From: Nocardia panacis
GTDB lineage: Bacteria; Actinomycetota; Actinomycetes; Mycobacteriales; Mycobacteriaceae
Assembly (NCBI RefSeq): GCF_003598715.1
Contig: NZ_QZFU01000055.1
Location: 248,001-312,000, forward strand
Reading direction: 5' to 3'
DNA: 64,000 nt
Each line of letters begins with the position of its first letter. The first letter of the stretch is position 1. Of this stretch, positions 24,153-31,499 are shown one piece after another. The position numbers were made by a program, and so were the translations under genes. The notes beneath the pieces are model-generated. The model worked only from the letters and a program-made list of their open reading frames with translations, was not told where the DNA came from and did not search any database.

Positions 24153-25931
24153 CTACTCGGCGGCCTTCTTCGCCTCCGGCTTGGCGTCCAAGCCTGCTTC
24201 CTTGCGCTGCTGCGCGGTGATCGGCGCGGGCGCGTCGGTCAGCGGATCGACACCACCACCCGTCTTCGGGAAGGCGATGACCTCGCGAATCGAATCCAGG
24301 CCTGCCAGCAGCGCGGTGATCCGGTCCCAGCCGAAAGCGATACCGCCGTGCGGCGGCGCGCCGAAAGCAAAGGCGTCCAGCAGGAAACCGAACTTGTCCT
24401 GCGCCTCGTCGTGACTGATCCCCATCACCTTGAACACCCGCTCCTGCACATCCCTGCGATGGATGCGGATGGAGCCGCCGCCGATCTCATTGCCATTGCA
24501 GACAATGTCGTAGGCGTAGGCCAGGGCCGAATCGGGATCGGTGTCGAAAGTGTCCAGCGACTCCGGCTTCGGCGAGGTGAACGCGTGATGCACCGCCGTC
24601 CACGCCGAATGACCAAGGGCCACATCGCCGCTCGCGGTGGCCTCGGCCGCCGGTTCGAACAGCGGCGCGTCCACGATCCAGACGAACGCCCAGGCGTTCT
24701 CGTCGATGAGGCCGCATTTGCGGGCGATCTCACCGCGCGCCGCGCCGAGCAGCGCCCGACTCGACTTCACCGCGCCCGCGGCGAAGAACACGCAGTCGCC
24801 CGGCACCGCGCCGACCTGCTTGGCCAGACCCTCGCGCTCGGCCTCGGTGAGATTCTTGGCGACCGGGCCGCCGAGCGTGCCATCCTCATTGACCAGCACA
24901 TAGGCCAAACCCTTCGCACCGCGCTGCTTGGCCCACTCCTGCCAGGCATCGAGCTGACGGCGCGGCTGACTCGCACCACCCGGCATCACCACCGCACCCA
25001 CATACGGCGCCTGGAACACCCGGAACGGGGTGTCCTTGAAATAGTCGGTGAGTTCGGTGATCTCGACACCGAAACGCAGATCCGGCTTGTCGGAGCCGAA
25101 GCGGCGCATCGCCTCGGCGTAGGTCATATGCGGGATCGGGGTGGTGATCTCGTGGCCGATCAGCTTCCACAGCCCGACCAGGATCTCCTCCGCCAGCAGG
25201 ATCACATCCTCCTGGCGCACGAAGCTCATCTCGATATCGAGCTGGGTGAACTCGGGCTGGCGGTCGGCGCGGAAATCCTCGTCGCGGTAGCAGCGCGCGA
25301 TCTGGTAGTAGCGCTCGATCCCGCCGACCATCAGCAACTGCTTGAACAACTGTGGGCTCTGCGGCAGCGCGTAAAAGCTGCCGGGCTGCAAGCGCGCCGG
25401 AACCAGGAAGTCGCGCGCGCCCTCGGGGGTGGAACGCGTCAACGTCGGGGTCTCGACCTCCACGAATTCGTGGCGGGCCAGCACCTCGCGCGCCGCCGCG
25501 TTGACCTTCGAGCGCAGGCGGATGGCGTGGGCCGGACCCTCGCGACGCAAATCCAGGTAGCGGTACTTGAGGCGGGCCTCCTCACCGGGCTGCTCGTCGA
25601 GTTGGAACGGCAGCGGGGCGCTCTCATTGAGCACCTCCAGTTCGGTGACGTTCACCTCGATCCGCCCCGTCGGCAGCTCCGGATTCTCATTGCCCGAGGG
25701 CCGCTGCTCGACCACGCCGGTGACCCGCACACAGAACTCCGCACGCAACCGGTGCGCCTGCTCGGCGGGCAGACCCTCCCGGAACACCGCCTGCGCGATA
25801 CCGGACGCGTCGCGCAGATCGATGAAGATCACCCCACCGTGGTCCCGCCGCCGGGCCACCCAGCCGGTGAGGGTGACGGTCTGACCGGCGTGCTCGCTTC
25901 GCAGCGAACCAGCCAAGTGGGTGCGCAGCAC
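24153..25931 (-). CDS. aspS: Aspartyl-tRNA synthetase
   Basis: A 592-residue class IIb synthetase, the usual bacterial length. The N-terminal OB anticodon-binding domain has VTLTGWVARRRDHGGVIFIDLRD. Motif 2 is in YQIARCYRDEDFRADRQPEFTQLDIEMSF-type sequence (about residues 185-213), the GAD insertion domain is in the middle, and the C-terminal motif 3 is GIAFGWDRITALLAG. The GTG at 25931 is supported by AAAGGAA 6-8 bases upstream and by the LRTHLAGSLR N-terminus; an upstream ATG frame would overlap the divergent promoter. Actinobacteria often use a non-discriminating AspRS with GatCAB; sequence alone does not settle that here. Confidence 0.97.
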   Translation of the reverse strand: MLRTHLAGSLRSEHAGQTVTLTGWVARRRDHGGVIFIDLRDASGIAQAVFREGLPAEQAHRLRAEFCVRVTGVVEQRPSGNENPELPTGRIEVNVTELEVLNESAPLPFQLDEQPGEEARLKYRYLDLRREGPAHAIRLRSKVNAAAREVLARHEFVEVETPTLTRSTPEGARDFLVPARLQPGSFYALPQSPQLFKQLLMVGGIERYYQIARCYRDEDFRADRQPEFTQLDIEMSFVRQEDVILLAEEILVGLWKLIGHEITTPIPHMTYAEAMRRFGSDKPDLRFGVEITELTDYFKDTPFRVFQAPYVGAVVMPGGASQPRRQLDAWQEWAKQRGAKGLAYVLVNEDGTLGGPVAKNLTEAEREGLAKQVGAVPGDCVFFAAGAVKSSRALLGAARGEIARKCGLIDENAWAFVWIVDAPLFEPAAEATASGDVALGHSAWTAVHHAFTSPKPESLDTFDTDPDSALAYAYDIVCNGNEIGGGSIRIHRRDVQERVFKVMGISHDEAQDKFGFLLDAFAFGAPPHGGIAFGWDRITALLAGLDSIREVIAFPKTGGGVDPLTDAPAPITAQQRKEAGLDAKPEAKKAAE

Positions 25932-26093
25932 GGGATTCCTTTCGACGAATGTGGCACCGGAATTCCCACCCGGCGCGGTAGCCATCGTAGTGAGACACAT
26001 TCCGGGACCGGAAACCGATATCGGCGCGCACATGCCAAGCTGTATGGGTTCGGGGTCGCCGAAGCGCCCTTTCGGTTCACAGAGAGGTTCCTG

Positions 26094-26999
26094 ATGACCT
26101 TCAACGAGGGCATGCAGATCGACCAGGACGCGGTCAGGTCCGGCGGTCCCGGCCTCGGTGGCAAGCTTGCCATCGGTGGCGGCGCGGGCGGGTTGATCCT
26201 CTTGGTCATCGGTCTACTGTTCGGCATCAATCCGGGTTCACCATCGCAACAGGCGGCGGTCCCGGCAGGCCCGGCCGCGGGCACACCCGCACATTGCAAG
26301 ACCGGCGCGGACGCCAACAAGTACGTCGACTGTCGAGTCGCGTTGACCGCGCAGAGCCTCAATGCGATCTGGGCCTCCGAACTGCCCAAGCAGACGAACA
26401 AGAAATACGCCAAGCCCACGGTGCAGTTGTTCTCCGGCGCGACGAACACCGCCTGCGGCCAGGCATCCAGCGCGGTGGGTCCGTTCTACTGCCCGGCCGA
26501 CCGCGTCGCCTACTTCGATACCAGCTTCTTCCAGGAACTTGTCGACCGATTCGGCTCCAGCGGCGGCCCGCTGGCCCAGGAGTACGTGGTGGCGCACGAG
26601 ATCGGCCACCACATCCAGAACCTGCTCGGCGATATCGGCAAGGCGCAGCGCGATCCGCGCGGTCCGGAATCGGGTGCGGTGCGCACCGAGTTGCAGGCCG
26701 ACTGCTACGCGGGCATCTGGGCCTACCACGCCGATAAACAGCCTGCCCCCGGCGCCAACCAGCCGTTCCTGAAACCCCTGTCCGACAAGGATGTTCGCGA
26801 CGCCCTCTCCGCCGCCTCCGCCGTCGGCGACGACCGCATCCAGAAGGCGGCCACCGGCAGGGTGAACCCCGAAGCCTGGACCCACGGCTCCTCCGAAGAA
26901 CGCCAGAAATGGTTCCTCACCGGCTACAAGACCGGCAAAGTCGCCGCCTGCGACACCTACTCCGCCCAGGACCTGAAGAACCCGCCCGCCCTGCGCTGA
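26094..26999 (+). CDS. Membrane-anchored neutral zinc metallopeptidase (YpfJ/Rv2575-like)
   Basis: A 301-residue protein of the YpfJ/zinicin-like family. A single N-terminal hydrophobic helix (GGAGGLILLVIGLLFGIN, about residues 30-47) anchors it, with the catalytic domain outside. The HExxH zinc motif is VVAHEIGHHIQ (about residues 177-187). The downstream ELQADCYAGIWAYHAD supplies a third-ligand region (ExxAD), and C-terminal QKWFLTGYKTG is typical of the family. The ATG at 26094 follows AGAGAGG. It is divergent from aspS and convergent with a type VII-associated gene, with a hairpin between. Its substrate is unknown. Confidence 0.85.
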   Translation: MTFNEGMQIDQDAVRSGGPGLGGKLAIGGGAGGLILLVIGLLFGINPGSPSQQAAVPAGPAAGTPAHCKTGADANKYVDCRVALTAQSLNAIWASELPKQTNKKYAKPTVQLFSGATNTACGQASSAVGPFYCPADRVAYFDTSFFQELVDRFGSSGGPLAQEYVVAHEIGHHIQNLLGDIGKAQRDPRGPESGAVRTELQADCYAGIWAYHADKQPAPGANQPFLKPLSDKDVRDALSAASAVGDDRIQKAATGRVNPEAWTHGSSEERQKWFLTGYKTGKVAACDTYSAQDLKNPPALR

Positions 27000-27019
27000 G
27001 CGAACCCGAGTCGAAAATG

Positions 27020-27050
27020 CCGCTGCCCCGCTGGAATGGCGGGGCAGCGG
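27020..27050. terminator. Bidirectional terminator hairpin
   Basis: Perfect 12-bp stem CCGCTGCCCCGC (27020-27031) / GCGGGGCAGCGG (27039-27050), 7-nt loop, between the convergent metallopeptidase and Ala/Gly-rich genes. The plus-strand side is followed by TGTATT. Confidence 0.75.
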
Positions 27051-27069
27051 TGTATTCGGTGGTGGTTGG

Positions 27070-28734
27070 TTAGAACTGGTCCTGTTCGTAGTCGGAGACC
27101 ATTTCGTCCGGGTGGGTCGCGCCGATGACGTCCGGGGTGGATTCGCCGAGCGGGCCGGTGAGATCGTCGTTGCCGGTGCGGCTCTGGTAGGGCTGCACGG
27201 TGCGGGAGTGCTCGTCCTCGCTGTTGCGTTGAGCGCCCGCGGCGGCGGGTGCGCCACCCATGAAGGAATTGCCGCCGCCCGCGGCGCCGCCGGCGCCTGG
27301 ACGGCCGCCGAGCACCGGCTCGCCGGGCAGACCCGCGCCGCCGCGCAGGCCGGGCGCCATCGCGGCCCCCGGTATCGCCGTGACCTTCGGACTCGAGGAC
27401 GAACCGAGACCGGTGCCGCCACCGCCGGGGCCGCCGCCGGAGCGGCCGGGACTGAATCCGGGCACGGCGCCGGGCGCGCCCGAGGACGACCCGTGATGCG
27501 CACCCGATGTTCCGCCGCCGGTGAGCCCGGCGGGCGTGGTGGCGGTCGACGGGATGGATCCGCCCGTGTCGCCGAGTCCTGCCGCCTTGGTGGCGGTATC
27601 GCCCGCCGATTGCGCGAGGTCCTTGGCCTGGTTCAGGATCGGCTCGCCGACGTTCTTGGCGACCGCCGCGGCCACCTCCTGCGGTGCGGGCAGCCCGCTC
27701 TGGGCGACCATCTGCTGTACGAGACCGCCCAATTGTGCGGTGTGCCCGCCCAATTCGCCTCGGGTGGCGTTGACGATACCGACGGCCTGGCCGAGATGTT
27801 CGGTGGCGGTGGCGATGAGCGAGGCCTGCGCGGGCGGGGTGAGGATGACCGGCGCGAGGGCGGTGGCCTGGGTGGCGAAGGAGGTGGCGACGCCGACGAG
27901 TTGGGCATTGCCCTTCTGCACGACGGCGGCGGCCTTCTCGGTGAGGTCGGCCATATCGGTGCCGCGCTTGCTGGTCTCCTGGCCGTCGTTGTTGGCGCGC
28001 TGGCTCGCGGCCTGGGCGTTGTGCGCGGCCTGGCTCTGCCAGAGCTCGTCGACGGTGGACATGCTGCCCTTGCCGACCTGCATGGCGACATCGATGACCT
28101 TGGAGGCCTCGCTCAACAGGGTGGCCGGGTTGAACATGCCCATGATGCCGGTGCCGAAGCTGCCGAGCAGGTCCAGGATCGGTTTGAACAGCTGGTCGAT
28201 TCCGGGCAGCGCGGGCAACTGCAAACCTTGCAGCAGCGCCGCCACCGGGTCGGCGGGCATGGTGGCGCCGGGGACGGAAGCGGCGGACTGCACCGCGGGC
28301 GCCGCGGCCGCCGGTGTGGCCGAGGCGCCGACGTGCGCGCCGAGCGCGCCGCCGACCTGACCGGCCGCCTGCTGCGCCACGCCGACGATGGGTTGCGCCG
28401 CGTATTGGAGCGCGTTGTTCGCGTGTTCGGCCGCCTGGGTCAGCTCGTGGTGCACGCCGGACAGGATGTCCTGCGCGTCGGGCTGTTGGCCGCCGCCGAG
28501 GCCGGGCAGACCGCCGGGCAGGTGCGCCGCGGCCTGCTCCTCGGAGACCTTGCGGGACAGCACGAATGCGGGCGGCTCGATGGGTGGCAGGTCGGCGGGC
28601 AATTGTGGGAGCGCCACATCCTGGATGGCCTGCGGCGCGGCCTGCTGCATTTCCAGCACGGTCGCGGCGGCCTGGTGCGCGGTGCCGGGATCGGCGCCCG
28701 GTGCGATGAGGCCGGAGGGTTCCGCGTGTCGCAT
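27070..28734 (-). CDS. Large Ala/Gly-rich protein coupled to an EspC-like gene (putative type VII secretion-associated)
   Basis: A 554-residue protein rich in Ala, Gly, Pro and Gln. Residues 1-150 contain Ala-rich helical and Pro-rich parts. A hydrophobic middle (about 165-205, LLQGLQLPALPGIDQLFKPI) follows, then a long Gln/Ala-rich helical section (210-365) and a Gly/Ser/Pro-rich tail, ending acidic in DEMVSDYEQDQF. No PPE, WXG or ATPase motif is seen. It is translationally coupled (TAATG) to the EspC-like gene upstream, the arrangement of EspC-EspA/EspB-type substrate pairs in Mycobacteriales. A canonical YxxxD/E export tag is not obvious. Function inferred only from pairing. Confidence 0.6.
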   Translation of the reverse strand: MRHAEPSGLIAPGADPGTAHQAAATVLEMQQAAPQAIQDVALPQLPADLPPIEPPAFVLSRKVSEEQAAAHLPGGLPGLGGGQQPDAQDILSGVHHELTQAAEHANNALQYAAQPIVGVAQQAAGQVGGALGAHVGASATPAAAAPAVQSAASVPGATMPADPVAALLQGLQLPALPGIDQLFKPILDLLGSFGTGIMGMFNPATLLSEASKVIDVAMQVGKGSMSTVDELWQSQAAHNAQAASQRANNDGQETSKRGTDMADLTEKAAAVVQKGNAQLVGVATSFATQATALAPVILTPPAQASLIATATEHLGQAVGIVNATRGELGGHTAQLGGLVQQMVAQSGLPAPQEVAAAVAKNVGEPILNQAKDLAQSAGDTATKAAGLGDTGGSIPSTATTPAGLTGGGTSGAHHGSSSGAPGAVPGFSPGRSGGGPGGGGTGLGSSSSPKVTAIPGAAMAPGLRGGAGLPGEPVLGGRPGAGGAAGGGNSFMGGAPAAAGAQRNSEDEHSRTVQPYQSRTGNDDLTGPLGESTPDVIGATHPDEMVSDYEQDQF

Positions 28735-29066
28735 TACGCACCTCCGGGCAGTTGGGCGTTGAGGCCGGTCATATTGCCGGAATTGATCATGTCGGTGATG
28801 TCGTAGGCATTGGCCGAACTGAACGCCGATTCCGACAGCTTGGCGTATCTGCCCGCGAGGTCGTTCATATCCTTTGCCTGCAACACCTGCGCCGCCGCGA
28901 ACATGGCCAAGTAGTCGGCCCCGATCAGGCCGAATACCGGTGTGAGCGTGGTGACGTTCTTCACCACGTCGATATTGGCCACGCCGGCGATATCGCCCGC
29001 TATGCCCGCATTCGAGGCCGCGAAGGCCCGAACGGCCTCGGTCTCGACGGAAAGACGATCACCCAT
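28734..29066 (-). CDS. EspC-like type VII secretion target (DUF2580-like)
   Basis: A 110-residue helical protein beginning MGDRLSVETEAVRAFAASNAG, with two Ala-rich helices flanking a turn and TPVFGLIGADYLAMFAAAQ in the centre. This is the pattern of ESX-1 EspC/DUF2580 proteins, which form helical-hairpin substrates of type VII systems. The ATG at 29066 is chosen because GGGGGG lies upstream and the EspC-like N-terminus starts there. The YxxxD/E signal is not exact (YAKLSE is the nearest). Its stop overlaps the start of the large partner gene. No ecc genes are in the window, so any secretion machine is encoded elsewhere. Confidence 0.7.
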   Translation of the reverse strand: MGDRLSVETEAVRAFAASNAGIAGDIAGVANIDVVKNVTTLTPVFGLIGADYLAMFAAAQVLQAKDMNDLAGRYAKLSESAFSSANAYDITDMINSGNMTGLNAQLPGGA

Positions 29067-29299
29067 GTGCACTACCCCCCACTCTTTCTGAACATAGTTG
29101 TCCACCAACTCGAAAGTCGTTGTGCCGTGCGCCCACTCGCGGTACCCGCGGAGGATCCCCGCCCTCGAATAGCACGCGCCGCTACGGTTGGAGTGAATAT
29201 AGCCCACGCTCGCGCCATCTTTCGAGCCATCGCGCCATCCGAGTCGATCACACCGGCGGCCGCGCCGAGCCGCACCGAAAAGGAGAGCAGGTTGCAAAC

Positions 29300-29313
29300 T
29301 AGAACAAGTTCTA
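29300..29313. promoter_or_regulatory. KstR-type operator (TnnAACnnGTTnnA) overlapping the SDR promoter
   Basis: TAGAACAAGTTCTA is an exact match to the KstR palindrome of the mycobacterial/rhodococcal cholesterol regulon. A -10-like TATATT at 29312-29317 overlaps its 3' edge, and the ATG of the SDR gene is at 29327, so the transcript may be leaderless and repressed by occlusion of the -10. Confidence 0.7.
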
Positions 29314-29326
29314 TATTCTCGGTTCC

Positions 29327-30316
29327 ATGAAGGTCGCAGTGACCGGCGCCGCCGGGTACCTTGGCACGAATCTGCTCCCCCGGCTCGTCGCACGCGGGCA
29401 CGAGGTCGTCGCGATCGATCGGCTGGCCCCGACCGGATCGGATCCGTCGCTCACCTGGGTGAGCGGCGATGTACTGGATCCGGCGTCGATGCGCACGGCA
29501 CTCGACGGCGCGGAGATCGTCTACCACCTGGTCGCGGTCATCACCCTGGCCGAGAAGAACGACCTGGCCTGGCGGGTCAATACCGAGGGCGTGCGGGTGG
29601 TCGCCGAGGCGGCCCTGGAGGTGGGCGCGCGCCGGATGGTGCACGCCAGTTCCATTCACGCCTTCGACCAGTACTGCTGCGGCGGCTCCATCGACGAATC
29701 CGCGGCCCGCTCCACCGATCCCGGACTTCCCGTCTACGACCGGTCCAAATGGGCGGGCGAGGTGGAGTTGCGCAAGGTGATCGAGCGGGGACTCGACGCG
29801 GTGCTGTGCAACCCCACCGGCGTCTTCGGCCCGCTCGACTACGGCAAACCGCTCTCACGCATCAATCGCACCCTCGCCGACGCCGCGCGCGGGCGGGTGC
29901 CCGCCATGATCGGCGGCGGTTTCGATCTGGTCGATGTGCGCGATGTGGCCGACGGCCTGATCCTGGCAGGCGAGCGCGGTCGCACCGGAGAGAACTACCT
30001 GCTCGGCGGCGCGATGATCGCCATGCTCGACCTGTGTCGGATCGCCGCCGCTCAGGGCGGCAAGCGCGGCCCGAAGTTCGCCATCTCCCCCAAACTGGTC
30101 TCCGGCCTGATCCCGGTCCTCGAACCGATCGGCAAGTTGTTCGGCACCGATATCGTCTCGAAAGCGGCACTGGGCGCACTGGTCTCCGCGCCGCTGGTCG
30201 ATCACGGGAAGGCGGAACGAGAACTCGACTACCACCCCCGCGACATCGAGGAGACAGTGCGCGACCTGGTCGCCTTCTTCGCCGATCCGCAGCGCCCGCA
30301 GGTCGGGGCGGCTTGA
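29327..30316 (+). CDS. NAD(P)-dependent epimerase/dehydratase, 3-beta-HSD-like SDR
   Basis: A 329-residue extended short-chain dehydrogenase. The Rossmann motif is TGAAGYLG at residues 6-13, D31 follows the second strand (NAD preference), and the active site is S108/S109 with Y137-x3-K141 in VYDRSKWAGE. The C-terminal part (GKRGPKFAISPKLVSG, LVDHGKAERELDYHPRD) fits the 3-beta-hydroxysteroid dehydrogenase/isomerase-like branch. A KstR-type operator directly over the promoter suggests steroid or cholesterol catabolism, which is inference from the motif. Other sterol genes are not adjacent. The ATG is placed so that the mRNA is probably leaderless. Confidence 0.82.
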   Translation: MKVAVTGAAGYLGTNLLPRLVARGHEVVAIDRLAPTGSDPSLTWVSGDVLDPASMRTALDGAEIVYHLVAVITLAEKNDLAWRVNTEGVRVVAEAALEVGARRMVHASSIHAFDQYCCGGSIDESAARSTDPGLPVYDRSKWAGEVELRKVIERGLDAVLCNPTGVFGPLDYGKPLSRINRTLADAARGRVPAMIGGGFDLVDVRDVADGLILAGERGRTGENYLLGGAMIAMLDLCRIAAAQGGKRGPKFAISPKLVSGLIPVLEPIGKLFGTDIVSKAALGALVSAPLVDHGKAERELDYHPRDIEETVRDLVAFFADPQRPQVGAA

Positions 30317-30323
30317 CACCGAA

Positions 30324-30339
30324 TCGAACACATGTTCGA
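30324..30339. promoter_or_regulatory. LexA/SOS box (TCGAAC-N4-GTTCGA)
   Basis: TCGAACACATGTTCGA matches the mycobacterial SOS box exactly, with 6-bp perfect arms and four central bases. It lies immediately downstream of TTGACA (30313-30318, overlapping the SDR stop codon) and ends 8 bases before the GTG start of the radical SAM gene. It thus occupies the -35/-10 interval, the expected position for repression by LexA. Confidence 0.82.
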
Positions 30340-30347
30340 CTTGGTGG

Positions 30348-31376
30348 GTGCGCTGGCAGAACCAAACCCTGGACGCCGATGACGGCGCGCTGCCCGGTCT
30401 GGAGCGCGCGGGTTTCGTCCGCACCGTGCGCACCCCCGACTTCGAGGGCATCACATTCCACGAGGTGCTGTGCAAGAGCGCGCTGAATCGGATGCCGGAG
30501 GGTTCCGGGTTGCCGTTCAAGTGGACGGTCAACCCGATCCGCGGCTGTTCGCACGCCTGCCGCTACTGCTTCGCGCGCCCCACGCACGAATATCTGGATC
30601 TGGACGCGGGCCGCGATTTCGATTCCCAACTCGTGGTGAAGACCAATATCGCCGCCGTGCTGCGCCGCGAGTTGCGCGGGCGCTCGTGGCGGCGCGAACC
30701 GGTGGCGCTGGGTACCAATACCGACCCGTATCAGCGGGCCGAGGGTCGATACCGGTTGATGCCGGGCATCATCGGCGCGCTCACCGAATCCGGTACGCCG
30801 TTCTCGATTCTCACCAAGGGCACACTGCTGCGCCGGGATCTCCCGCTGCTGATTCGTTCGGCGCGGCAGGTCCGGGTGAGTGTCGCGGTATCGCTTGCCA
30901 TGCTCGACCCGCAGTTGCAGGCCGAGGTGGAGCCCGGTACGCCCACCCCGCGCGCCCGGCTGGAGTTGATCGCCGCGCTGGCCGATGCCGGATTCGCCGT
31001 GCAGATCCTGGTGGCCCCGGTGCTTCCGCACCTCACCGACGGTCGCGCGCAATTGGACGAACTGTTCGCCGCGCTCGCGGCGGCGGGCGCGCGCTCGGCC
31101 GTGGCGTTCCCACTGCATCTGCGCGGTGCGACTCGCGGTTGGTACCTCGATTGGTTGGCCCGCGCCCACCCCACGCTGCCATCGGCTTATCGCAGGCTCT
31201 ATCGGGGCGCGTACGTCATCCCGGAATATGCCGACTGGCTGCGCGAACGGGTCGCGCCACTGCTAGAAAGGCATGGCCTGGAACGGGTATCGCGCGCGGG
31301 CGATCCGGAAGATTCGCAGGGCGACGATCCCCGAATTCCGCTTGCCGCGCAATCCCAACTGGCGTTGTTTCCCTGA
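30348..31376 (+). CDS. Rv2578c-family radical SAM protein, SOS-controlled
   Basis: A 342-residue radical SAM enzyme. The [4Fe-4S] cysteines are C67, C71 and C74 in RGCSHACRYCFARP (CxxxCxxC). The TIM-barrel-like core continues with ALGTNTDPYQRAEG, FSILTKGTLLRRD and VRVSVAVSLAMLD. The plan resembles spore photoproduct lyase-like SplB relatives and the Rv2578c family. The C-terminus ends SQLALFP; QLALF is close to the QL(S/D)LF sliding-clamp-binding consensus. The start is GTG at 30348, just after an SOS box, so a leaderless mRNA is possible. A role in DNA damage response is inferred; chemistry and substrate are unknown. Confidence 0.82.
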   Translation: MRWQNQTLDADDGALPGLERAGFVRTVRTPDFEGITFHEVLCKSALNRMPEGSGLPFKWTVNPIRGCSHACRYCFARPTHEYLDLDAGRDFDSQLVVKTNIAAVLRRELRGRSWRREPVALGTNTDPYQRAEGRYRLMPGIIGALTESGTPFSILTKGTLLRRDLPLLIRSARQVRVSVAVSLAMLDPQLQAEVEPGTPTPRARLELIAALADAGFAVQILVAPVLPHLTDGRAQLDELFAALAAAGARSAVAFPLHLRGATRGWYLDWLARAHPTLPSAYRRLYRGAYVIPEYADWLRERVAPLLERHGLERVSRAGDPEDSQGDDPRIPLAAQSQLALFP

Positions 31377-31499
31377 AGGCGCGCCTGCGCTGCTATGGAG
31401 CCGTGCGCGGCGAGAGCTTCGGTGCGCCTTCTTTCGCGGGCGCACAGGAGTAGTTTGGCCACTGGCACCTCTCAATAGACGAGGAAGTGAAGCAGGCAT

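Noticed and set aside
24348..26093. Long plus-strand frame running into the metallopeptidase gene
   Set aside because: The part before 26094 is antisense to aspS; the real start has a ribosome-binding site and a membrane anchor at 26094.
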